Source of the DNA: Pseudomonadota bacterium
Lineage (GTDB): Bacteria; Desulfobacterota; Desulfobacteria; Desulfobacterales; Desulfosarcinaceae
Length of the DNA: 5,940 bases
Direction of reading: 5' to 3'
Assembly (NCBI GenBank): GCA_023435265.1
Contig: JAEYRZ010000190.1
Location: forward strand, 1 to 5,940
In this document: one piece after another, positions 1 through 5,287 of the stretch
Position numbering within the stretch: the stretch's first letter is position 1
Layout: each line of letters begins with the position of its first letter
Made by a program: the position numbers and the translations under genes
The notes under the pieces: model-generated
The model's database searches: none
What the model saw: only the letters and a program-made list of their open reading frames with translations
Told to the model about the DNA's origin: nothing

Positions 1-137
1 CCGACCGCCTCCGGGCCGGCGAGATCGGCCAGCATGACTTCGGCGCCGCCCTGCTTCAAACATTCGGTCAGGGTTTGGGCCACCTGGGCGGTGGATCCGT
101 TTGGTGAAATGAAAACGATGCAGAAGACGGGTTTCAC
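1..137 (-). CDS. Flavodoxin-like protein, N-terminal fragment (runs off the left edge)
   Basis: Only the first 45 codons are in the window. The frame opens at a GTG (137-135) preceded by GGAGG four bases upstream, and begins VKPVFCIVFISPNGST. A hydrophobic beta strand (residues 4-10) leads into a Ser/Thr/Gly loop, SPNGST (11-16), then a helix and a second strand (EVMLADL, 33-39). This is the pattern of a flavodoxin fold, in which the S/T-rich loop holds the FMN phosphate. Among families I know, the start most resembles the EFR1-type proteins, which join a flavodoxin-like domain to a ferredoxin domain, but the part that would carry the iron-sulfur cysteines lies outside the window. It follows the acyl-CoA dehydrogenase stop codon by 48 bases with no promoter that I can see between, so co-transcription is likely. 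It may accept or relay electrons for that enzyme; this is inference. A plain flavodoxin or NADPH-dependent FMN reductase is also possible. Confidence 0.6.
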   Translation of the reverse strand, partial: MKPVFCIVFISPNGSTAQVAQTLTECLKQGGAEVMLADLAGPEAV

Positions 138-185
138 GGAGCCTCCAAACTGTTCCGGCAAGGCGATTCGGGGCCGGAACCCTTC

Positions 186-1436
186 TCATTCATAGACTTT
201 CTCATCCACCGCATCCGCCTGGGCCGCATCCAGTTCCACGTCGCGCTCGCGGCCCTGCGCTTTGGCCGCGGCGTACTCGCGGTACCATTCCGAGGCGACA
301 ATCATGGCCATGACTTCATTGGTGCCGGTCCAGATCGAGGACAGGCGCAGATCGCGCACGATGCGTTCGACAGGGAAAATGTTGGTGTAGCCGATGCCGC
401 CCATCACCTGCAGGGCATTGTGGGCCGCCTCCTGGCACGATTCGGTAACGAACTTCTTGGTCTCCGAGACCATGCGGCGCACGCGGTTCGGGTCGACGCC
501 CGAATCCACCGCACGGGCGGTGGCATAGCACATCGCGCGCGCGGCATCCAGCAGCATGGCCGCCTCGGCCACCTGGAAACTCACGCCTTGAAACCGGTTG
601 ATCGGCTGTCCGAATGCCTTGCGGCGCGTGGTGTAGCCGGTGGCGATATCCAGGGCGGGCCGGGCCGCGCCGATTGTCATGGCCGCCGTTCCCAGCCGTT
701 CGGGAATCATCATGGTGTTGAAGACATCGTAGGCGCCGCCCACCCGTCCCAGCACATTCGCCTTAGGCACGCGCACGTCCTTGAACACCACCCGGCCGGC
801 CCCGCCGCCGCGGCAGCCCATCAACCCGTACTGATAAGCGGTTTCGATGCCCGGCCCGCGTTCGATCAGAAAGCAGGTCAGCGCTTTGTGCGGCTTGACC
901 TGCGGAGAAAAATCGGTGCGCGCATAGACCAGGAAGTAATCGGCCGCCGCGGCGCCCACGATGAAGCGCTTCTGGCCGTTGAGCAGAAAATGATCGCCCT
1001 GCTCCTCCGCCCGGGTGGTCGTGCCGAAGAAGTCCGAGCCGCCGCGCGGCTCGGTCAGGCATTCGGCCGCGAAGATCTCACCGCGCAGCAGCGGCTTTAC
1101 ATACCGCTCCTTCTGGGCCTCCGTGCCGTGCAGGATCACCGCGTCGCACACCAGCTCGGCGCCCACGCCGAAAACGCAGGCGAAGATGTAGCCCAGCACG
1201 CCCACCTCTTCCATCACCATCACCGTACCGGCCCAGTCCATGCCCCGGCCGCCCCATTGCTTCGGATAACGGCACCCCATCAAATTGCGCCGGCCCGCCT
1301 CGGCCAGGAATTCCTTGGGGAAGATCAGCTTGTCCGCATCCATGTCCAGAATCATCCGCCGCGGCACCCACTTCACCAGCTCGCGGACTTCATCGCGCAG
1401 GGCGAGCTGTTCTTTGGTCATCAGGAAGTCGAACAT
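186..1436 (-). CDS. Acyl-CoA dehydrogenase family flavoprotein (IVD/LCAD-type catalytic Glu)
   Basis: This 416-residue protein has the full length and layout of an FAD-dependent acyl-CoA dehydrogenase, which makes the alpha,beta double bond of an acyl-CoA and normally passes electrons to ETF. The N-terminal helical domain covers roughly residues 1-120. The middle beta domain follows and carries the family signature CLTEPRGGSD (126-135). The C-terminal helical domain carries RRKAFGQPINRFQ (271-283), QVMGGIGYTN (343-352), PVERIVRDLR (355-364) and WTGTNE (369-374). In medium-chain enzymes the catalytic Glu sits just before the last GT; here that position is Thr370. Glu246 in IPERLGTA matches the alternative catalytic Glu of isovaleryl-CoA and long-chain enzymes, so the enzyme is probably active. 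The substrate cannot be read from sequence; the loop MGCRGGGAG (206-214) lacks the common Ser/Thr of this site. The tail after about residue 388 is acidic and Ala-rich. The ATG start has AAAGGAG five bases upstream. A flavodoxin-like gene follows 48 bases later. Confidence 0.93.
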   Translation of the reverse strand: MFDFLMTKEQLALRDEVRELVKWVPRRMILDMDADKLIFPKEFLAEAGRRNLMGCRYPKQWGGRGMDWAGTVMVMEEVGVLGYIFACVFGVGAELVCDAVILHGTEAQKERYVKPLLRGEIFAAECLTEPRGGSDFFGTTTRAEEQGDHFLLNGQKRFIVGAAAADYFLVYARTDFSPQVKPHKALTCFLIERGPGIETAYQYGLMGCRGGGAGRVVFKDVRVPKANVLGRVGGAYDVFNTMMIPERLGTAAMTIGAARPALDIATGYTTRRKAFGQPINRFQGVSFQVAEAAMLLDAARAMCYATARAVDSGVDPNRVRRMVSETKKFVTESCQEAAHNALQVMGGIGYTNIFPVERIVRDLRLSSIWTGTNEVMAMIVASEWYREYAAAKAQGRERDVELDAAQADAVDEKVYE

Positions 1437-1502
1437 GCTGGCTCCTTTTGAGAGGCAAGTATCATCCCGGCAATATCATTTAGGGTTGAACGTGACGGGG
1501 CG

Positions 1503-1531
1503 ACTATAATCCGGGCAGGGTACTTGAGCAA
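1503..1531 (-). promoter_or_regulatory. Candidate sigma70 promoter for the acyl-CoA dehydrogenase gene
   Basis: On the minus strand TTGCTC (1531-1526) and TATAGT (1508-1503) are separated by exactly 17 bases. The -10 matches the consensus at five of six positions; the -35 matches at three. Transcription would begin near 1496, giving a leader of about 60 bases before the ATG at 1436. It lies in the 199-base gap after the HD-GYP gene, in the right direction for the dehydrogenase. I see no convincing operator in the gap. Called from sequence match only. Confidence 0.4.
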
Positions 1532-1586
1532 CAACCTTTCAGTTCCGGTGCCACGCGGCTTTTTTTAAGACCGGGACGGAATTTTT

Positions 1587-1596
1587 TCAGGCCTGA
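1587..1596. other. Perfect 10-base palindrome in the HD-GYP/dehydrogenase gap
   Basis: TCAGGCCTGA is a perfect palindrome with no loop, lying about 40 bases past the HD-GYP stop codon. Read on the minus strand it is followed by six A residues rather than T residues, so it is not a standard intrinsic terminator for the HD-GYP gene. It could be a small protein-binding site or chance. The T runs near here (1560-1566 and 1582-1587) would serve plus-strand transcription, where no gene ends. Confidence 0.25.
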
Positions 1597-1635
1597 GCAG
1601 GTTTTGATATGATCGAGGTTTTACGGGATGCAGGG

Positions 1636-2484
1636 CTAAATCTCCACCGAGCGCGGCGCCATGGAGATGAAGGCTTCGATGGCGCTGGTTTCGGGTTGCG
1701 GCCGGCCCTCTTCGGGGTTGGCCTGCCGTCCGGTGGGCTCGACTACGAAGGTATCGCCGCTTTTGTGGAGGCGGTGCTTCCTGCCGCAGACGCGGCAGAT
1801 GCAGGTGTCGCCGTCTTTGGTATCGCGGCCGACGGTGATCACCGGACCACAGCAGGAGCAGCGCACCATAGCGACCCCTTCTTCGCTGTGCCCGGTCACT
1901 TCCCGCAGGCGATCGTCTCTGAGCAGGTGAAGAAATGCTTCCAGCAGAGAAGCGTCGAATTGGGTGCCGAGTTCCGCGTGCAGCGCCGTGCCGGCCGGCT
2001 CGGCCGCTACGCCATGACGGTAGGGGCGCGTGCTGGTGAGGGCGTCGAAGGCGTCGGCGATACTGGCGATGCGGGCGAAGATGGAGATCGCTTTGCCCTG
2101 CAGGCGGCCGGGGTAGCCTTGTCCGTTGACCCATTCATGGTGCTGGTGGACGGCGGCCAGGGCCAGACCGCCCAGGGGATGCTCCTGGACCAGGACGGCG
2201 CCGATGCCGGGGTGGGTTTTGACCACTTCGTATTCGGGGTTGGTGAGGCTGCCGCGCTTGCCCAGAATGTGATCGGGGATGCCGACTTTGCCGATGTCGT
2301 GCAGGAAGCCGCCCAGGCGGGCGCGGAAGACCATCTCTTCCGGCAGGCCGGCGGCTTGGGCCAGGCGGCCGCAGTACTGCGATACGCGCCAGAGATGGCC
2401 GCCGGTGTAAGCGTCGCGGGCTTCGATGACCGAGGCCATCAGGGTCAGGGATTTCAGCAGGGGTTTTTCGATCTGGAGTTTCAT
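1636..2484 (-). CDS. Stand-alone HD-GYP domain protein with C-terminal zinc ribbon (predicted c-di-GMP phosphodiesterase)
   Basis: The 282-residue protein starts directly in an HD-GYP domain, the class that hydrolyses cyclic di-GMP (and in some members cGAMP) at a two- or three-metal centre. Visible motifs are RDAYTGGH (23-30), the HD pair in HDIGK (62-66), His91, HQHHE (113-117), GQGYP (121-125) and ADAFDALTSTRPYR (143-156). The likely metal ligands His62, Asp63, His91, His115, His116 and Asp144 are all present, so catalysis is expected. There is no receiver, PAS or membrane segment before it. After the domain, residues 209-234 hold two CxxC-G knuckles (C209/C212 and C230/C233, with extra C211 and C228) that should bind one zinc. 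The last 30 residues are a polar tail rich in Pro, Glu and Arg. The ATG is the only normal start after the in-frame stop at 2541-2539; GGAGG lies about 13 bases upstream, unusually far. A promoter sits upstream, so it can be expressed apart from the helicase gene. The target pathway is unknown. Confidence 0.9.
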   Translation of the reverse strand: MKLQIEKPLLKSLTLMASVIEARDAYTGGHLWRVSQYCGRLAQAAGLPEEMVFRARLGGFLHDIGKVGIPDHILGKRGSLTNPEYEVVKTHPGIGAVLVQEHPLGGLALAAVHQHHEWVNGQGYPGRLQGKAISIFARIASIADAFDALTSTRPYRHGVAAEPAGTALHAELGTQFDASLLEAFLHLLRDDRLREVTGHSEEGVAMVRCSCCGPVITVGRDTKDGDTCICRVCGRKHRLHKSGDTFVVEPTGRQANPEEGRPQPETSAIEAFISMAPRSVEI

Positions 2485-2554
2485 GGGGGTGTCGTTCCCT
2501 CCGCAAAATCCCCCACCACCATTGAAAATGGGGAGCCATTAATTTTACATCGTC

Positions 2555-2583
2555 ATTATCCACGGCCGGGCCGCTGCCGTCAA
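2555..2583 (-). promoter_or_regulatory. Strong-looking sigma70 promoter for the HD-GYP gene
   Basis: On the minus strand TTGACG (2583-2578) and GATAAT (2560-2555) are separated by 17 bases; each box matches the consensus at five of six positions. The spacer is GC-rich and contains the mirror-symmetric CGGCC-C-GGCCG. A start near 2548 would give a leader of about 60 bases. It lies 30 bases or more beyond the helicase stop codon, so the HD-GYP gene probably has its own transcript. I see no clear intrinsic terminator for the helicase in this gap, so read-through is also possible. Confidence 0.55.
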
Positions 2584-2613
2584 TGCGGGGTGAACCGTAA
2601 TTGCCGGTCCGGA

Positions 2614-4257
2614 TCAGGCGCGCTGCATGGTAATGCGCTGGCGGCCGATGCGAAAAGGTTTTTTCTGGGCCAGCACCCGGGCAACCACGGCTTCGGGCAC
2701 ATCCACAAAGGTGATCTGCTCTTCGATGCAGATCTTGCCGATGCAGTTGCCGGGGATGTCGGCATGATGGGCCAGGCTGCCCACGATGCGGCTGACGCTG
2801 AGGCCGTCGGCGCTGCCGCTGGAGAGGGCCAGGCGCACCATACCTTTTTCGTGGGACTGCCGTCCGGTGGCAGTGGCTTTGCTTCTGGTCCGGCCCGCGC
2901 GCTGGACCACCGGCTTATTGCAGCGCGGGCGCTCCTCGCGCACTTCGGACATGGGCGCGATGGGGCGCTGGCGCTCTTCGGCGCGCACCAGCTTCAGGGC
3001 GGTGGCGGCAATGTCGGCCGCGTCGTGGCCCTGCGTCATAAGGGCCGCCACCAGTTCGCGCTCCTTGTGACAGCGGCCGCGCCGCAGCCAGACCGTCATC
3101 TGATCGGTCAGGCGCGTGTCGCGCTGATGCTGGATCTCGATTTCGGTGGGCACCTGGGCCGCGGTCATCTTCTGCTTGGTGAAGGCTTCGATCTTGCGCA
3201 GGAACCAGCGCTCTTTGGGCGCCACCAGGCTGATGGCGATGCCCGATTTGCCGGCCCGGCCGGTGCGGCCCACGCGGTGCACGTAGAGTTCCGGGTCCTG
3301 GGGCAGGTCGAAGTTGAAGACATGCGAAACGTGCTCGATGTCCAGGCCACGCGCGGCCACATCGGTCGCCACCAGCACTTTGATCTGGTTGCTGCGGAAG
3401 CGCTGCACCACCCGTTCGCGCGCCTCCTGGCTCAGGTCGCCGTTGAGCAATTCGGCCGTAAAGCCCCGGCCGACCAGTTCGTTGACCAGGTCGCCGGTGC
3501 CCAGGCGCGTGCGGGCGAACACCAGCGCGCTGACGATGGGCTCCACCTCGAACAGGCGCGTCAGGGCGGCCAGTCGGTCGCATTCGTTGACCAGGTAGTA
3601 GCGCTGTTCCACCGTGGCCACAGTCATCTGCCGACTCTCCAGGGTGAAGCTTTGCGGGTCGCGCAGGTAGCGCCCGGCCAGCGTACGGATGGGGGCGGGC
3701 ATGGTGGCGGAAAAGAGCGCGGTCCGGCGTTCGGCCGGAGTGGCCTGCAGGATGGTTTCGATGTCGGCGATAAAGCCCATGCTGAGCATTTCGTCGGCTT
3801 CGTCCAGGACGACCGTGGAAACGCGGTCGAGTTTCAGCGCCTGCCTGTCGATCAGATCCAGCAGGCGGCCGGGGGTGCCCACCACCACATCGATTCCTTT
3901 TTTGAGCGGCCGGATCTGCTCGATATAGGATTGCCCCCCATATACGGCCAGCACGCGAACGCCAAGGCCCCGGCCGTACTGCCCGATGGCTTCGGCCACC
4001 TGCAGGGCCAACTCGCGCGTGGGCGTAAGGATCAGGCCCTGCACGTGGCGCTGTTTTGGTTCAAGAGCCTGCAGGATGGGAAGGGCGAAAGCTGCGGTTT
4101 TGCCCGAGCCGGTCTGGGACTGGCCGATGACGTCGCACCCCGCCAGCAGGGCGGGAATCATGGCGGCTTGGATGGGGGTGGGGGCGCTGTAGCCCTTGTC
4201 CGTGACGGTCTGCACCAGAACAGGATGCAGACCCAGAGAGGCAAACGTGTGGGTCAT
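2614..4257 (-). CDS. deaD: DEAD-box ATP-dependent RNA helicase, DeaD/CsdA-like, with DbpA-type RNA-binding domain
   Basis: A 547-residue ATP-dependent RNA helicase expected to remodel RNA duplexes in ribosome assembly, mRNA decay or cold adaptation. All core motifs are present in order: Q motif GYSAPTPIQ (22-30), Walker A SQTGSGKT (47-54), PTRELA (79-84), TPGR (128-131), DEAD (152-155), SAT (183-185), VFART (246-250), ATDVAARGLD (297-306) and HRVGRTGRAGK (327-337). Residues about 370-430 resemble the region after the core in DeaD proteins. A basic linker follows, and residues about 473-545 match the DbpA RNA-binding fold (MVRLALSSGSADGLS, then IGKICIEEQITFVDVP). It is shorter than E. coli DeaD (629 residues) and longer than DbpA (457), so the exact ortholog is uncertain; the middle region favours DeaD. 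I chose the ATG at 4257 because AGGAG lies six bases upstream; an in-frame GTG at 4284 adds nine residues but lies upstream of that ribosome binding site. A long structured leader precedes it. Confidence 0.93.
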   Translation of the reverse strand: MTHTFASLGLHPVLVQTVTDKGYSAPTPIQAAMIPALLAGCDVIGQSQTGSGKTAAFALPILQALEPKQRHVQGLILTPTRELALQVAEAIGQYGRGLGVRVLAVYGGQSYIEQIRPLKKGIDVVVGTPGRLLDLIDRQALKLDRVSTVVLDEADEMLSMGFIADIETILQATPAERRTALFSATMPAPIRTLAGRYLRDPQSFTLESRQMTVATVEQRYYLVNECDRLAALTRLFEVEPIVSALVFARTRLGTGDLVNELVGRGFTAELLNGDLSQEARERVVQRFRSNQIKVLVATDVAARGLDIEHVSHVFNFDLPQDPELYVHRVGRTGRAGKSGIAISLVAPKERWFLRKIEAFTKQKMTAAQVPTEIEIQHQRDTRLTDQMTVWLRRGRCHKERELVAALMTQGHDAADIAATALKLVRAEERQRPIAPMSEVREERPRCNKPVVQRAGRTRSKATATGRQSHEKGMVRLALSSGSADGLSVSRIVGSLAHHADIPGNCIGKICIEEQITFVDVPEAVVARVLAQKKPFRIGRQRITMQRA

Positions 4258-4263
4258 GATAAA

Positions 4264-4268
4264 CTCCT
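4264..4268 (-). promoter_or_regulatory. Ribosome binding site that fixes the helicase start
   Basis: On the minus strand AGGAG is followed by the six-base spacer TTTATC and then the ATG at 4257-4255. This is near-ideal spacing, and it rules against the longer in-frame GTG at 4284. The site directly abuts the hairpin at 4269-4286, so folding of the leader could affect ribosome access. Confidence 0.75.
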
Positions 4269-4286
4269 GCGTGCGCCAAAGCACGC
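4269..4286 (-). promoter_or_regulatory. Hairpin next to the helicase ribosome binding site
   Basis: On the minus strand GCGTGC and GCACGC form a six-base-pair, almost all G-C stem around the six-base loop TTTGGC. The hairpin ends exactly where the AGGAG ribosome binding site begins. It leaves the site itself unpaired, but its position suits control of translation or mRNA stability, including self-regulation by the helicase. The structure is read directly; the role is inferred. Confidence 0.45.
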
Positions 4287-4325
4287 GCTATGGGATTGCG
4301 GCCCTTTGCAGGAACCGCATCGATC

Positions 4326-4342
4326 GTCGGCCAACAGCCGAC
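4326..4342 (-). promoter_or_regulatory. Second hairpin in the helicase leader
   Basis: On the minus strand GTCGGC and GCCGAC make a perfect six-base-pair stem with the five-base loop TGTTG. The flanking bases do not extend it. No T run follows, so it is not an attenuator of the standard intrinsic type. It lies about 70 bases upstream of the ATG. Confidence 0.4.
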
Positions 4343-4419
4343 CCGTCCCGAACGCATGAGTCTATCTGTTGCCTGAAAACAAAGGCCGTCTCATACACCT
4401 TCAATGTGAATAAGGAAAT

Positions 4420-4448
4420 AATAAAATGCGGATATCTGAAATGCTCAA
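4420..4448 (-). promoter_or_regulatory. Possible promoter for the helicase gene
   Basis: On the minus strand TTGAGC (4448-4443) and TTTATT (4425-4420) are 17 bases apart, each matching the sigma70 consensus at four of six positions, inside the AT-rich pocket of the gap. A start near 4413 would give a leader of about 155 bases. The match is weak, and AT-rich DNA gives such matches by chance; the true start may lie elsewhere in the gap. Confidence 0.3.
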
Positions 4449-4554
4449 GTGCATCAGATTGCCTTAGCGCACCCGGTGTGCCATCAAACCAAACTGGGAC
4501 TTTCCAGATAACCGCGCAAAAATGAGGATTCGGAGGCAGAAGGGACCGCCGGAA

Positions 4555-4573
4555 CCCTCTCTCCCCGAGAGGG
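4555..4573. terminator. Weak terminator-like hairpin after the rlpA-like gene
   Basis: CCCTCTC and GAGAGGG form a seven-base-pair stem around a five-base loop, beginning about 14 bases past the rlpA-like stop codon on the minus strand. In that direction the stem is followed by TTCCGG, not a T run, so it would be a poor intrinsic terminator. It may instead protect the 3' end of the message or pause polymerase before Rho acts. Confidence 0.3.
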
Positions 4574-4587
4574 GGGAAATAATTTCT

Positions 4588-5283
4588 TCAACCCTCCACA
4601 TTGACCGTTTCCACCAGCACGCGCGCGGTGCCCTGATTGTAGAAGCCGAGCTTTTTGGCGGCGCCGGCACTGAGATCGATGATGCGGCCGTCGATGAAGG
4701 GGCCGCGGTCGTTGACGCGCAGGATGATCCGGCGGTTGTTGGCCAGATTGGTGACCCGCACGAAAGTGGGCAGTGGCAGGTACTTGTGGGCTGCATTGAG
4801 GCCGTCGGGATCGAAGGCCTCGCCGTTGGCGGTCATGTGACCGCCTTTGCGGCGGTAGGTCTCGTCGCCGTACCACGAAGCGATGCCCTTTTCGCGATAA
4901 GTTTCCGATTCCTTGACGCTCATGGGGACGTAGCGCCGGCCGTTGACCGTGTATGGCGCGGCCTTGACGCGGCCTTTGGCGATCGCCTCCCTGGGTGCAA
5001 GCCCGTCGATGGTCTCGATCCCGTCGCGGGTCAGCGGCCAGGTCAAGGGCGCCATGATCACGACGAAGGTGTACTTGCCCAGGGTGTAAACCGTTTTGCC
5101 GGAAAACCGGGTGACGTGATACGCCAGCTTGAGGGTGCCGGCGGTGAGTTTGTAGGTGGTTTTGAAAAGTCCGCAGGCGGTCAGCGCCAGAAGCACGACC
5201 GCAGCCGCCAGCAGGCGGAGCGCGGCGGTCGGCCTGGATCGCTCCGGATCGGAATCACTTCGCTCGGACGGTATCCGATCCAC
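4588..5283 (-). CDS. rlpA: RlpA-family lipoprotein with double-psi beta-barrel domain (putative lytic transglycosylase)
   Basis: The 231-residue protein has a lipoprotein signal: a polar start, a hydrophobic run ALRLLAAAVVLLAL (21-34) and lipobox LTAC with Cys37 as the lipidated residue, so it should be anchored in the envelope. Residues about 38-130 are a spacer with a second hydrophobic patch (VVIMAPLTWPL, 74-84). The RlpA barrel follows: GIASWYG (133-139), TANGEAFD (151-158), LNAAHKYLPLPTFVRVTN (162-179), RVNDRGPF (189-196) and RIIDLS (200-205). RlpA of Pseudomonas aeruginosa cuts peptidoglycan glycan strands lacking stem peptides; as I recall, its key residues are Glu120, His131 and Asp157. 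Glu155, His166 and Asp192 here keep the same spacing, so activity is plausible. The protein stops after the barrel and has no C-terminal SPOR domain, so septal targeting must differ. The start is a GTG four bases after the DUF4197 stop, without a clear ribosome binding site, suggesting translational coupling. The exact start is uncertain; the 21-residue polar region before the hydrophobic run is long. Confidence 0.88.
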   Translation of the reverse strand: MDRIPSERSDSDPERSRPTAALRLLAAAVVLLALTACGLFKTTYKLTAGTLKLAYHVTRFSGKTVYTLGKYTFVVIMAPLTWPLTRDGIETIDGLAPREAIAKGRVKAAPYTVNGRRYVPMSVKESETYREKGIASWYGDETYRRKGGHMTANGEAFDPDGLNAAHKYLPLPTFVRVTNLANNRRIILRVNDRGPFIDGRIIDLSAGAAKKLGFYNQGTARVLVETVNVEG

Positions 5284-5287
5284 GCCG

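Larger units (their letters stand above)
4258..4587 (-). other. 330-base non-coding stretch: rlpA downstream region and helicase leader
   Basis: No frame here reads like a protein. The right part (about 4450-4587) follows the rlpA-like gene and contains a short hairpin at 4555-4573, but no hairpin followed by a run of T on the minus strand. The middle (about 4376-4442) is clearly AT-rich compared with the genes around it and holds a possible promoter. The left part (4258 to about 4413) would be a leader of roughly 155 bases on the helicase mRNA, with two hairpins and the ribosome binding site. Long leaders of this kind are known for cold-shock RNA helicase genes such as E. coli csdA; that this one acts the same way is inference. 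Confidence 0.55.

Noticed and set aside
138..185. Short minus-strand frame starting at an ATG that overlaps the end of the dehydrogenase gene
   Set aside because: It encodes about 19 residues, ends just before the flavodoxin-like GTG start is read, has no motif, and is better explained as the spacer between two co-transcribed genes.
420..1451. A 343-codon open frame on the plus strand opposite the acyl-CoA dehydrogenase gene
   Set aside because: The product is His/Ala/Arg-rich and has no recognisable domain; the minus strand holds a complete, motif-rich enzyme. Treated as a shadow.
1551..1566. GC-rich sequence followed by seven T residues on the plus strand, resembling an intrinsic terminator
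   Set aside because: The possible stem is only about three base pairs, and no plus-strand gene ends here. For the minus-strand genes the run reads as A, so it cannot terminate them in the usual way.
1609..4359. A 916-codon open frame on the plus strand covering the HD-GYP and helicase genes
   Set aside because: It is antisense to two genes with full sets of conserved motifs, crosses their promoter gap, and its product is a Gly/Ala/His/Gln-rich string without any family motif. Such long antisense frames are common in GC-rich DNA.
4469..4510. Short inverted repeat CTGG/CCAG followed by a T-rich stretch on the minus strand, considered as the rlpA terminator
   Set aside because: The stem is only four base pairs and the tail is broken by G residues, so it would not be a convincing terminator.
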